Shown: positions 1 through 4,902 of the stretch, one piece after another | How positions within the stretch are numbered: the stretch's first letter is position 1 | Layout: every line of letters begins with the position of its first letter | From: Nitrospirota bacterium | GTDB taxonomy: Bacteria > Nitrospirota > Nitrospiria > Nitrospirales > Nitrospiraceae | Assembly: GCA_016195505.1 (NCBI GenBank) | Contig: JACPZN010000099.1 | Span: 1 to 6,363, forward strand | Length of the DNA: 6,363 nt | Reading direction: 5' to 3' | The notes under the pieces: model-generated | What the model saw: the letters and a program-made list of their open reading frames with translations, nothing else | The model's database searches: none | Told to the model about the DNA's origin: nothing | Made by a program: the position numbers and the translations under genes

Positions 1-715
1 ACTGCGTGAGGAACTGGGCGACGTTCTCTTGCAGGTCATTTTCCACAGCCAGATTGCCGCTGAGGCTGGAAGCTTCACGGTTGACGATGTCCTCGACACG
101 CTCGTCACAAAGTTGATCCGCAGACATCCCCATGTATTCGGAAACGGCGATCAACCTGGTGCAGTCTCGAATAGCGAACAGGTTTTGAGCCAATGGGAAC
201 AGATCAAGCGCGCCGAACGGGAAGAGGCCGGGAGCACGCAGTCGGCGCTTGAAGGAGTGCCGAAGACCTTGCCGGCGCTGTTGCGGGCGTATCAGATTCA
301 AGCCAGAGCCGCCCGAGTTGGGTTTGATTGGCCGCAAAGCGCCGCAGGCTTCGAACAGGTGTTCGGAAAAGTGGCCGAAGAAATAGGCGAGCTGCGCGAC
401 GCGCTGTCCCAGAGTCAGTCGGGTGGACATGAACACATCGAGGCAGAGCTGGGAGACATCCTGTTCTCCCTGGTCAACCTCGCCCGCGTCCTGAAGGTGA
501 ATCCAGAAGAAGCGCTTCGCCGATCGACGAACCGCTTCATCGACCGCTTTCATCTCGTCGAAGCACAGGCCGCAGAGAAGGGCCGGTCGCTGACAGACAT
601 GACCCTGGCTGAAATGGATGCCCTCTGGGACGAGGCTAAGCAGCGCTTGAGCGGACGCCCGCCTGGCGCACCGGAACCGGCCCAGGCTTCTTCAAAGAAA
701 GATGCCTCTCCATGA
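1..715 (+). CDS. mazG: MazG nucleoside triphosphate pyrophosphohydrolase, 5' end missing
   Basis: MazG hydrolyses (d)NTPs to (d)NMP plus pyrophosphate in the cytoplasm, clearing non-canonical nucleotides and, in E. coli, influencing ppGpp levels. The reading frame is open from base 2, so the gene starts upstream; 237 residues are visible and about 55 are probably missing compared with the 263-residue E. coli protein. The window opens inside the first MazG domain at its ExxD half (REELGD), followed by the family stretch QVIFHSQIAAEAG and RRHPHVFG. A linker with QWEQIK and LPALLRAYQIQ leads to the second, catalytic-type domain, with EExxE at visible residues 126-130 and ExxD at 149-152 (AELGDILFSLVNLAR), so all metal-binding acidic residues of this domain are present. 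A Pro/Ala/Ser/Lys-rich tail of about 18 residues extends past the usual end. Its stop overlaps the next start codon (ATGA), which implies cotranscription. Family assignment is very secure. Confidence 0.96.
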   Translation, partial: LREELGDVLLQVIFHSQIAAEAGSFTVDDVLDTLVTKLIRRHPHVFGNGDQPGAVSNSEQVLSQWEQIKRAEREEAGSTQSALEGVPKTLPALLRAYQIQARAARVGFDWPQSAAGFEQVFGKVAEEIGELRDALSQSQSGGHEHIEAELGDILFSLVNLARVLKVNPEEALRRSTNRFIDRFHLVEAQAAEKGRSLTDMTLAEMDALWDEAKQRLSGRPPGAPEPAQASSKKDASP

Positions 716-1329
716 GCAAGAATCGAGAACCGTACGAAGAAGGAAAACGCGCAGGCGCCCACCCGTTGCTCGTGGTGTTCGGCATCCTTTTGGGACTCTG
801 GCTCTTTGTCGCGCTGATCGTACCGAGCTCCAGAAACAAACAAGTGACCGGGACCGAAGGCCCCAACGTTTCGATCATCGAAGACCCTGAAGCCGCGCCC
901 GTCATTTTCAAAGTCGAGACGACCATCCCTGAGATGAACACGATTGGACTGGTCGTGCCCGCTCAAGCAACGGACAGTCAAGTCGTCGGACTCCTGAAAC
1001 GACTCAAACAGGAGCGGCTCGCCGGCAGTCTCAACGATCATGTGCCCGCCACCACCCCGGGCCACAAGCTCGGCGACCATGCGATCGCAGACATCTATAT
1101 TTTTTCAGACAAGAAGTATGCGGAAGCCGATACCATCCGCACCTTGACCAGAGGGGCCCACACACCGGGCAACCTCTATCCTGACGCCATCCCGTTCGAA
1201 GTCGCCATGGAAGCGGTCCGCGGACATTATCGAATCGATCTGAACGATACCGGAAGCCCGGACAAGGGATCTCTTGGATTTGCAGACGAATCCGGCGTCC
1301 ACTCCAAGCACTTCCGGAGAATCTTCTAG
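712..1329 (+). CDS. Membrane-anchored hypothetical protein downstream of mazG
   Basis: I do not recognise a named family for this 205-residue protein. The N-terminus is short and basic (GKR at residues 11-13), followed by one hydrophobic helix at about residues 18-37 (start LLVVFGILLGLW). By the positive-inside rule the N-terminus lies in the cytoplasm and residues 38-205 outside the inner membrane. No lipobox or clear signal peptidase site is visible, so it is probably a signal anchor rather than a secreted protein. The exported part is mixed alpha/beta in character (IFKVETTIPEM, QVVGLLKRLKQERL, IADIYIFSDKKYAEADTIRTL), without cysteines or obvious catalytic motifs. The ATG overlaps the mazG stop as ATGA and only a weak purine run (AAGAAAG) precedes it, so translation is probably coupled to mazG. 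Gene reality is well supported by overlap, codon use and a coherent anchor; function is unknown. Confidence 0.85.
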   Translation: MSKNREPYEEGKRAGAHPLLVVFGILLGLWLFVALIVPSSRNKQVTGTEGPNVSIIEDPEAAPVIFKVETTIPEMNTIGLVVPAQATDSQVVGLLKRLKQERLAGSLNDHVPATTPGHKLGDHAIADIYIFSDKKYAEADTIRTLTRGAHTPGNLYPDAIPFEVAMEAVRGHYRIDLNDTGSPDKGSLGFADESGVHSKHFRRIF

Positions 1330-1356
1330 AACGGCTTTGATACGGTAGGTATGCGC

Positions 1357-1389
1357 GCTAGCCCCGGCTAGCTGCCGACCCGCTTTTTT
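1357..1389 (+). terminator. Possible weak terminator after the mazG unit
   Basis: GCTAGC at 1357-1362 pairs with GCTAGC at 1367-1372 across a CCCG loop, and a run of six T follows at 1384-1389. The 11-base gap between stem and T run is longer than in a classical intrinsic terminator. An alternative small hairpin, CGGC/GCCG (1365-1368 with 1374-1377), sits closer to the T run. The position, 28 bases after the stop of the upstream gene and over the stop of the convergent gene, fits a terminator, but the geometry is poor. Confidence 0.25.
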
Positions 1390-1784
1390 ATCTCCTCTCG
1401 TAGGGCCGCCTGCTCCTGTTCAAACAAAGTCCGTAGTTTCGGGAACAAGTGTGCCAGTGGACCGACAAAGGGTGCCAGCATCACATCGCGCCGTTCCGCC
1501 AGCATCCCTTCCGCCTCGGCGATTCGAACCTTCCAGTCCGCAATCGTTCGTGAAAGGATTTTTCCGATCACGAGCTGCTGGCCTGGAGAGCCGGCCACAG
1601 GGCCCAGCAACCGCTCTCTCAGCACATCAAGCTCGTCTGGAATCGACACTTTCACACGAACGCCATGCGGCGTCGCCCAGGTCGAGCGTTGAATCGAATA
1701 GTCGTACGAAAAGACCGGCTCACGCGGTTCACGAAAGGGTCCGCTGACATCGGAAATGGTCAACTTACTGTCCATCGATTGCAT
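1368..1784 (-). CDS. Hypothetical soluble protein, 138 residues
   Basis: Not recognised. The protein has no signal peptide or membrane helix. The first half looks beta-rich (SYDYSIQRSTW, GVRVKVSIPD at about residues 26-50). The second half is strongly helical and charged: DELDVLRERLL, a helix at about 80-100 with IADWKVRIAEAEGMLAERRD, and a C-terminal helix LFEQEQAALREEIKKRV that could form a coiled coil. ATG at 1784 is preferred: a GGAG (plus positions 1798-1801) lies 13 bases upstream, a little far, and the next Met (codon 4) is further still. A promoter-like pair lies just upstream on the minus strand. The gene converges on the mazG-linked gene with 38 bases between their stops. Coding is supported by the promoter, ribosome site, soluble helical pattern and lack of a better frame; the overlapping plus-strand frame gives a low-complexity Arg/Pro/Ser-rich product and is judged a shadow. 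Confidence 0.75.
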   Translation of the reverse strand: MQSMDSKLTISDVSGPFREPREPVFSYDYSIQRSTWATPHGVRVKVSIPDELDVLRERLLGPVAGSPGQQLVIGKILSRTIADWKVRIAEAEGMLAERRDVMLAPFVGPLAHLFPKLRTLFEQEQAALREEIKKRVGS

Positions 1785-1822
1785 AGCGTGATCAGTTCTC
1801 CAAGATGACGTTCACAGGCTGT

Positions 1823-1852
1823 ACTATAAGAGCTTCGTTCTAAAGAGGACAA
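1823..1852 (-). promoter_or_regulatory. Candidate promoter for the 138-residue protein gene
   Basis: Read on the minus strand, TTGTCC (plus 1852-1847, 4 of 6 to the -35 consensus) is followed after 18 bases by TATAGT (plus 1828-1823, 5 of 6 to the -10 consensus). This predicts a start near 1816 and a leader of about 32 bases that includes the GGAG ribosome site. Spacing and match are good for a housekeeping-sigma promoter, but this rests on consensus only. Confidence 0.4.
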
Positions 1853-1859
1853 GGGGAGG

Positions 1860-1887
1860 CTTACAGAAACATACTGCGGCTGATAAT
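1860..1887 (+). promoter_or_regulatory. Weak candidate promoter for the HEPN gene
   Basis: CTTACA (1860-1865, 4 of 6) and GATAAT (1882-1887, 5 of 6) are spaced by 16 bases, with a TG immediately in front of the ATAAT core. A start near 1894 would leave a leader of about 55 bases before the TTG at 1950. The local DNA is AT-rich, so chance matches are likely. Confidence 0.22.
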
Positions 1888-1949
1888 TAGCGCAGGACGT
1901 TTTCAGCCCCTGCCCCAAGAATTCAGAACGTTCCTATTTCTCCTGTGGA

Positions 1950-3002
1950 TTGACACAGTTGCTGGCAGAAAGTAGCCTGCCTTGTTTTCGGAGGCTTATT
2001 TCTACAGATGTCCATCCCATAAGGGCTCTCTCTAGGCAGGGGGATGTTTTGACGCACCCAATATTTGACCTCATTAAAGGTGATGTGTACGCCGGAATAG
2101 CAGGGATTGATCTAGATTGTGAAAGCCTGGATCTAGGCAATGGTGTTCTGCTCTCCAAGACATCTGCCCACGTGTTAGCTCCATATATGGTGGTCTTCGA
2201 CACAGATCAATCTAGCTCGCGTGCGAACTTGGATGGATTGAATGATTCTTTTGCGAGTGGCCCCGATGGCACAAGATGGATAAACGTTACAGATAAAACA
2301 CAGTGCATTTCTACTCAGAGGGAATACCCCATTACTGCAGAGATATACTTTCCTGCTGGCGTCTTGTCGGCCTTGGCGGAGGATCGCATTTCCATAATCC
2401 GGTGGATTATTGCATTGTTGCGTATCTGGTCAGCTCCACAAGTATCAACGCCAATAATCGCAAACGTGTCTTTTGGGGCCGCCCTAAAGACGAAAGAAAG
2501 GCTGCTTCTTCCATTTGAAACTGAGCCACGTGGAATTCGCCTGGAGATGCCAAGCGGACAATCCCACAATTCTGATCGACTCTCCTGGGTAAGAGAATGC
2601 TGGGAGCCTGGGTTAGAGCTGGCCAGGAAACATAAGGAGTTGCACCTCGCGGTCCAAGCGATTGACCAAGCACATTTTGTTCATGACTGGGCTTTGGGCG
2701 TACTCTTGATCTGGGCAGCACTGGAAGGGCTGTTTTCTCCGTCGCGGAGTGAGCTACAGTTCCGAATATCGGCATTGATTTCTTCCTATCTAGAGCCTCC
2801 AGGCCACCAGCGGCGAACATTCCACAAACAACTGATAAAGCTTTATGAAGAGCGTTCAGCCGCGGCTCACGGGCGTTCATCGATTGACAGAAAGATACTC
2901 TTGGAGTCCATGGAGCTTCTTCGCCGCATCATTGTCAAAATGATTTCTGAATCAAAGGTGCCCTCGAAGGATGACTTAGAAGCCAGGCTTTTTGGTGGCT
3001 AG
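1950..3002 (+). CDS. Apea-like HEPN domain protein, probable RNase (candidate phage defence)
   Basis: The C-terminal third fits the Apea-like HEPN family: a helix with the characteristic WALGVLLIWAALEGLFSPS (residues 247-265), the ELQFRISALISSYLEPP segment (268-284), then LYEERSAAAHG at 298-308, where Arg302 and His307 make the Rx4H signature of HEPN ribonucleases. Residues 1-240 are a mixed, partly beta-rich region like the N-terminal halves of such proteins, which may act as sensor or target-binding part. HEPN proteins of this type include the abortive-infection protein ApeA and many uncharacterised RNases; cytoplasmic RNA cleavage on infection is inferred, not shown. The frame is open from 1887, but the first usual start codon is TTG at 1950 with no good ribosome site; TTG at 1959 and TTG at 2049 (after GGGGG) are alternatives. 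The gene stands alone and is AT-richer than its neighbours (24/60 and 30/60 GC in two lines counted), suggesting transfer. Confidence 0.85.
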   Translation: MTQLLAESSLPCFRRLISTDVHPIRALSRQGDVLTHPIFDLIKGDVYAGIAGIDLDCESLDLGNGVLLSKTSAHVLAPYMVVFDTDQSSSRANLDGLNDSFASGPDGTRWINVTDKTQCISTQREYPITAEIYFPAGVLSALAEDRISIIRWIIALLRIWSAPQVSTPIIANVSFGAALKTKERLLLPFETEPRGIRLEMPSGQSHNSDRLSWVRECWEPGLELARKHKELHLAVQAIDQAHFVHDWALGVLLIWAALEGLFSPSRSELQFRISALISSYLEPPGHQRRTFHKQLIKLYEERSAAAHGRSSIDRKILLESMELLRRIIVKMISESKVPSKDDLEARLFGG

Positions 3003-3045
3003 TTTTAATCTCAACAACCAGCCTGTTCGAATAACAGTCCAACGG

Positions 3046-3067
3046 GGTGAGGTCTAGCAATCTCACC
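3046..3067. repeat. Inverted repeat 44 bases after the HEPN gene
   Basis: GGTGAG (3046-3051) and CTCACC (3062-3067) form a 6-bp stem with a 10-base loop. No T run follows, so a classical intrinsic terminator is unlikely; it could be a transcript-end stabilising hairpin or chance. Confidence 0.25.
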
Positions 3068-3117
3068 TTGCTGCTCGGCCCTGCCAGCCTCCCACCGCAT
3101 CCGGGAAACAAAGAGAG

Positions 3118-3149
3118 TATGGCGTATGGCTTATGGTCAATAGCAATAG
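3118..3149. repeat. Tandem short repeats: three TATGG heptamers then two CAATAG hexamers
   Basis: TATGGCG, TATGGCT and TATGGTC follow one another without gap from 3118 to 3138. CAATAG then occurs twice in tandem from 3138 to 3149, sharing the base at 3138. They lie in the non-coding gap between the HEPN gene and the reductase gene, about 85-115 bases before the reductase start. Direct iteration of this kind can be a regulator binding array or a slippage product; no known site is recognised. Confidence 0.5.
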
Positions 3150-3191
3150 AAAGAATCAATGAGGGATGCCACGAGAGCAGAAAGTCCTCCG

Positions 3192-3220
3192 TTGCGCCAA
3201 TTGATGCGACCTCGTAAAAT
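3192..3220 (+). promoter_or_regulatory. Candidate promoter immediately before the reductase gene
   Basis: TTGCGC (3192-3197, 3 of 6) and TAAAAT (3215-3220, 5 of 6) are separated by exactly 17 bases. The predicted start near 3227 would leave only about six leader bases before the ATG at 3233. This agrees with the absence of any Shine-Dalgarno sequence there, because the bases between are GGCCTCGCCGCC. Confidence 0.33.
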
Positions 3221-3232
3221 GGCCTCGCCGCC

Positions 3233-3961
3233 ATGGAAGCTCTCACTCGCATCAAGACCAAGACGCCAAGCCCGTATCAACTTGCGGCCATCGAGATCGC
3301 CACTCACGACACGAAGACGTTTCGTTTCGGCCTTCCTGCGGATGCGACGTTGGACATGCTGCCCGGCGATTATCTCTACGTCCATGCCACAATCAACGGT
3401 AAGCCGGTAAAGCGGCCGTATACGCCGTCGTCGCTGCCCGGCACGACAGGCTCCTTCGACTTGACGGTCAAGCGCTACGAAACCGGCGTCGTTTCGAAAT
3501 ACCTCCATGATCAACACGTCGGAAGTACGGTGCTCATGAGTGGTCCGAACCCAGGCGGCCATTGGGTGGACGGTATGGCGAAGCGGGTTGGATTCGTGGC
3601 CGGAGGCACCGGCATCACCCCGATGATCTCCATCATCCGCTGGATTCTCACGAAGCGGATCGATGCGGACCTGTTCCTGATCTTTGCCAACAAGACCGAG
3701 GCGGACATAATTTTTCGAGAGGAATGGAATCAGGCCGTGCGCAAATATCGGAACTTCCATTGCTATCACGTCTTGGAGCAGCCGCCTGCGGGATGGCCGG
3801 AGGGAATCGGACGGATCACGGTCGATATCCTGCGCCAACATCTTCCTGCCCCCGATTCCGACGCCTGTATTTTTCTCTGTGGCCCGCCGCCGATGGTCGA
3901 TGCCCTGGAAACCACGCTCAAAGAGCTTGGCCATTCAGAGCAGTCGATCATTCTCCCGTGA
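3233..3961 (+). CDS. FAD-dependent NAD(P)H oxidoreductase, ferredoxin reductase / cytochrome b5 reductase type
   Basis: A 242-residue flavoprotein of the ferredoxin-NADP(+) reductase superfamily, which moves electrons between NAD(P)H and a one-electron carrier through FAD. The N-terminal beta-barrel carries the FAD motif RPYTPSS (residues 61-67), followed by the barrel segment GVVSKYLHD (85-93) and GPNPGG (104-109). The NAD(P)H-binding domain begins with GGTGITPM (124-131) and ends with CGPPPM (216-221), the nicotinamide-side loop. No 2Fe-2S, globin, cytochrome b5 or membrane segment is fused, so the redox partner is separate and cannot be named from the window; NADH versus NADPH preference is also not readable. 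The chain ends LGHSEQSIILP, without the aromatic terminus of plant-type enzymes. ATG 3233 is the only usual start after the in-frame stop at 3215, and it has no ribosome site. It appears monocistronic. Confidence 0.93.
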   Translation: MEALTRIKTKTPSPYQLAAIEIATHDTKTFRFGLPADATLDMLPGDYLYVHATINGKPVKRPYTPSSLPGTTGSFDLTVKRYETGVVSKYLHDQHVGSTVLMSGPNPGGHWVDGMAKRVGFVAGGTGITPMISIIRWILTKRIDADLFLIFANKTEADIIFREEWNQAVRKYRNFHCYHVLEQPPAGWPEGIGRITVDILRQHLPAPDSDACIFLCGPPPMVDALETTLKELGHSEQSIILP

Positions 3962-4199
3962 ATAGAAATCGAAGACCCTTTTGTCGCAATATTCCCCATC
4001 CGGCGCCATCCCGCGTGAGGAGTTTCACCTCAGATCCCTGCATCCTTCGTCCTCTCGGTCTTCTCAACCGCCTGAATTCTCACTGTCGCTCGCGTGGCAT
4101 GCTCCTCGCTCTGTGTGTTGCCTAACTAATTCTCAGCGTTGAGGGAGCATTTGCTGCGATCGCTCCCTACAATGAGATGGTAGACGTCAAGAGATCGAG
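3962..4199. other. Non-coding gap between the reductase gene and the small membrane protein
   Basis: No convincing coding frame was found on either strand. The stretch holds a 5-bp inverted repeat (TGAGG 4016-4020 with CCTCA 4028-4032) without a T run, and a stronger one just before the small gene, listed separately. Overlapping frames from the reductase gene run into this region but have the composition of shadows. Confidence 0.6.
4142..4173 (+). promoter_or_regulatory. Inverted repeat with adjoining -10-like element before the small membrane protein
   Basis: AGGGAGC (4142-4148) pairs with GCTCCCT (4162-4168), a 7-bp stem or operator-like dyad with a 13-base centre. TACAAT (4168-4173, 5 of 6 to the -10 consensus) begins at its last base. 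A transcript would start near 4180, about 20 bases before the ATG at 4200. No -35 hexamer lies at the proper distance, so activation by a bound protein, or repression through the dyad, is possible. Inference only. Confidence 0.3.
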
Positions 4200-4298
4200 A
4201 TGCATATTTGGCACGATATCTGGCCAGAGCTCTTAGTGCTCCTCTTTCTTGCCGCCATGGCCGGCGTGATATTCCTGACATACTTTTTCACACGATAA
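4200..4298 (+). CDS. Probable 32-residue single-helix membrane protein
   Basis: ATG at 4200 opens a frame of 32 codons ending in TAA, beginning MHIWHDIWPELLVLLF and ending FLTYFFTR. The layout is that of a genuine small bitopic membrane protein: a short amphipathic N-terminus with two Trp residues at positions 4 and 8, about 20 uninterrupted hydrophobic residues (11-30), and a positive C-terminal Thr-Arg. A weak ribosome site, AAGAGA (4189-4194), lies five bases before the ATG, and a dyad plus a -10-like element lie upstream. I do not recognise the family; small subunits of respiratory complexes and regulatory membrane peptides look alike at this size, so no function is assigned. Chance is possible for so short a frame, but this pattern of hydrophobicity ending with a charged tip and stop is unusual for random DNA. 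Confidence 0.5.
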   Translation: MHIWHDIWPELLVLLFLAAMAGVIFLTYFFTR

Positions 4299-4427
4299 GA
4301 GCAATGTCTTGGGCGACGGAGCGTTGAGACTGGTTCTGCGACAGCGTGCTGTTATGAAAGAGCCCGATCATTAACTGGAAGCTGAGCGGAAGAGCCAAAG
4401 CGCGGATGTCCCGAAAACGCAGTAACG

Positions 4428-4433
4428 AAGGAG
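4428..4433 (+). promoter_or_regulatory. Ribosome binding site of the 73-residue protein
   Basis: AAGGAG lies seven bases before ATG 4441, a strong site at ideal spacing. It is the main argument for the start and for the reality of this short gene. Confidence 0.75.
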
Positions 4434-4440
4434 ACAGGTC

Positions 4441-4662
4441 ATGACGCCTGAAGAGCAAATCACGAGGATGAAGAAAGCCATCAATCAGGCCATTAAGGTG
4501 ATGGGAGACCGGTTTGGATCGACGGAGGCGGATGTCGAAAGGGCCATTCAGGAATTGAAGGCGTCGATGCAGGCGTCATCGGGGCCGGGCCCGTCTTCGG
4601 AGACATCGGCACGGCCAGGCAGCCAGTTACCGCAGGACAAGGAAGTGACCGTCGGGACGTAA
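4441..4662 (+). CDS. Hypothetical small protein, 73 residues
   Basis: Not recognised. Residues 1-44 are a run of charged, strongly helical sequence (beginning MTPEEQITRMKKAINQAI, then ADVERAIQELKASM) that looks like two amphipathic helices joined at a Gly/Ser turn (FGST, 25-28). Residues 45-73 are Ser, Pro and Gly rich and probably disordered, ending in EVTVGT. There is no signal peptide, membrane segment or Cys. The good AAGGAG site and the contrast between a helical head and a disordered tail favour a real gene. It is separated by 142 bases from the small membrane protein upstream and by 240 bases from cfa downstream, so it may be transcribed alone. A small nucleic-acid or protein binding helper is conceivable, but nothing visible decides this. 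Confidence 0.7.
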   Translation: MTPEEQITRMKKAINQAIKVMGDRFGSTEADVERAIQELKASMQASSGPGPSSETSARPGSQLPQDKEVTVGT

Positions 4663-4714
4663 GCCTTCTGGCGTCTGCAATAGGCTGTCGAAACAGGTGT
4701 CGGTCGTGAGGATC

Positions 4715-4743
4715 TTGACAAGGATCGGGGAAAGAGCTAATCC
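4715..4743 (+). promoter_or_regulatory. Perfect -35 hexamer with poor -10 in the cfa leader
   Basis: TTGACA at 4715-4720 matches the -35 consensus fully. Seventeen bases later the hexamer is TAATCC, which matches -10 at only two positions. It could be an activator-dependent promoter giving a leader of about 150 bases for cfa, or chance. Confidence 0.2.
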
Positions 4744-4773
4744 GACGCATATCTTGGTCCTTCTTAGGGTATT

Positions 4774-4792
4774 CGAGCGCTGCTGGCGCTTG
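4774..4792. repeat. Inverted repeat in the cfa leader
   Basis: CGAGCGC (4774-4780) pairs with GCGCTTG (4786-4792), seven pairs including one G-T wobble, around the loop TGCTG. No T run follows. It lies between the 73-residue protein gene and cfa and may be a hairpin at the end of the upstream transcript or within the cfa leader. Confidence 0.3.
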
Positions 4793-4800
4793 CTCGCACA

Positions 4801-4881
4801 GAATTCACGGTAAGGATGCACGTGCCGATAAGGGTTTCACCCCCGTAGGCGATACGTACGCATTCGGCAGGAATTCACGGT
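4801..4881. repeat. 11-base direct repeat GAATTCACGGT, copies 70 bases apart, before cfa
   Basis: GAATTCACGGT occurs exactly at 4801-4811 and again at 4871-4881; both are preceded by CA or CAG. The centre-to-centre distance of 70 bases is close to seven helical turns, so both copies would face the same side of the DNA. The second copy ends 21 bases before the cfa start codon and 9 bases before its ribosome site. The arrangement suggests a paired regulator site or the scar of a small duplication. No known regulator motif is recognised. Confidence 0.5.
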
Positions 4882-4890
4882 CGCAGCCGA

Positions 4891-4898
4891 AAGGAGGT
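4891..4898 (+). promoter_or_regulatory. Near-perfect Shine-Dalgarno of cfa
   Basis: AAGGAGGT is complementary to the 16S rRNA 3' end over its full length and lies four bases before ATG 4903. It fixes the start of cfa and predicts strong translation, in contrast with the other genes of the window. Confidence 0.85.
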
Positions 4899-4902
4899 AA
4901 TC

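Noticed and set aside
1451..1747. Plus-strand frame of 98 residues opposite the 138-residue gene
   Set aside because: The product is Arg, Pro and Ser rich low-complexity sequence typical of an antisense shadow; the minus-strand gene has promoter and ribosome-site support.
1894..1936. Imperfect inverted repeat AGGACGTT / AACGTTCCT upstream of the HEPN gene
   Set aside because: Pairing needs a bulged base and the arms are 23 bases apart; too weak to call an operator or terminator.
3137..3934. Long minus-strand frame (265 residues) opposite the reductase gene
   Set aside because: The reductase frame carries all family motifs; the opposite frame is Arg/His/Asp-rich with no recognisable domain, as expected of a GC-rich antisense shadow.
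4209..4225. TGGCACG followed by TGGCC resembling a sigma-54 promoter
   Set aside because: Ten bases after the GG the required GC is not present (GG instead), and the motif lies inside the small membrane protein frame.
4200..4298. Identification of the 32-residue protein as a CydX- or CcoQ-type oxidase subunit
   Set aside because: Only size and a single helix agree; no sequence signature is shared and no oxidase genes are nearby.
4785..4798. TGGCGCTTGCTCGCA as a sigma-54 -24/-12 element before cfa
   Set aside because: The GG to GC spacing is nine bases rather than ten, and the same bases form a hairpin arm.
4627..4821. Minus-strand frame of 64 residues over the cfa leader (contains ILTTDTCFDSLLQTPEG)
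   Set aside because: Its composition is mixed, no ribosome site is evident, and it overlaps the end of the 73-residue gene; a decayed repeat or gene remnant cannot be excluded but I cannot support it.
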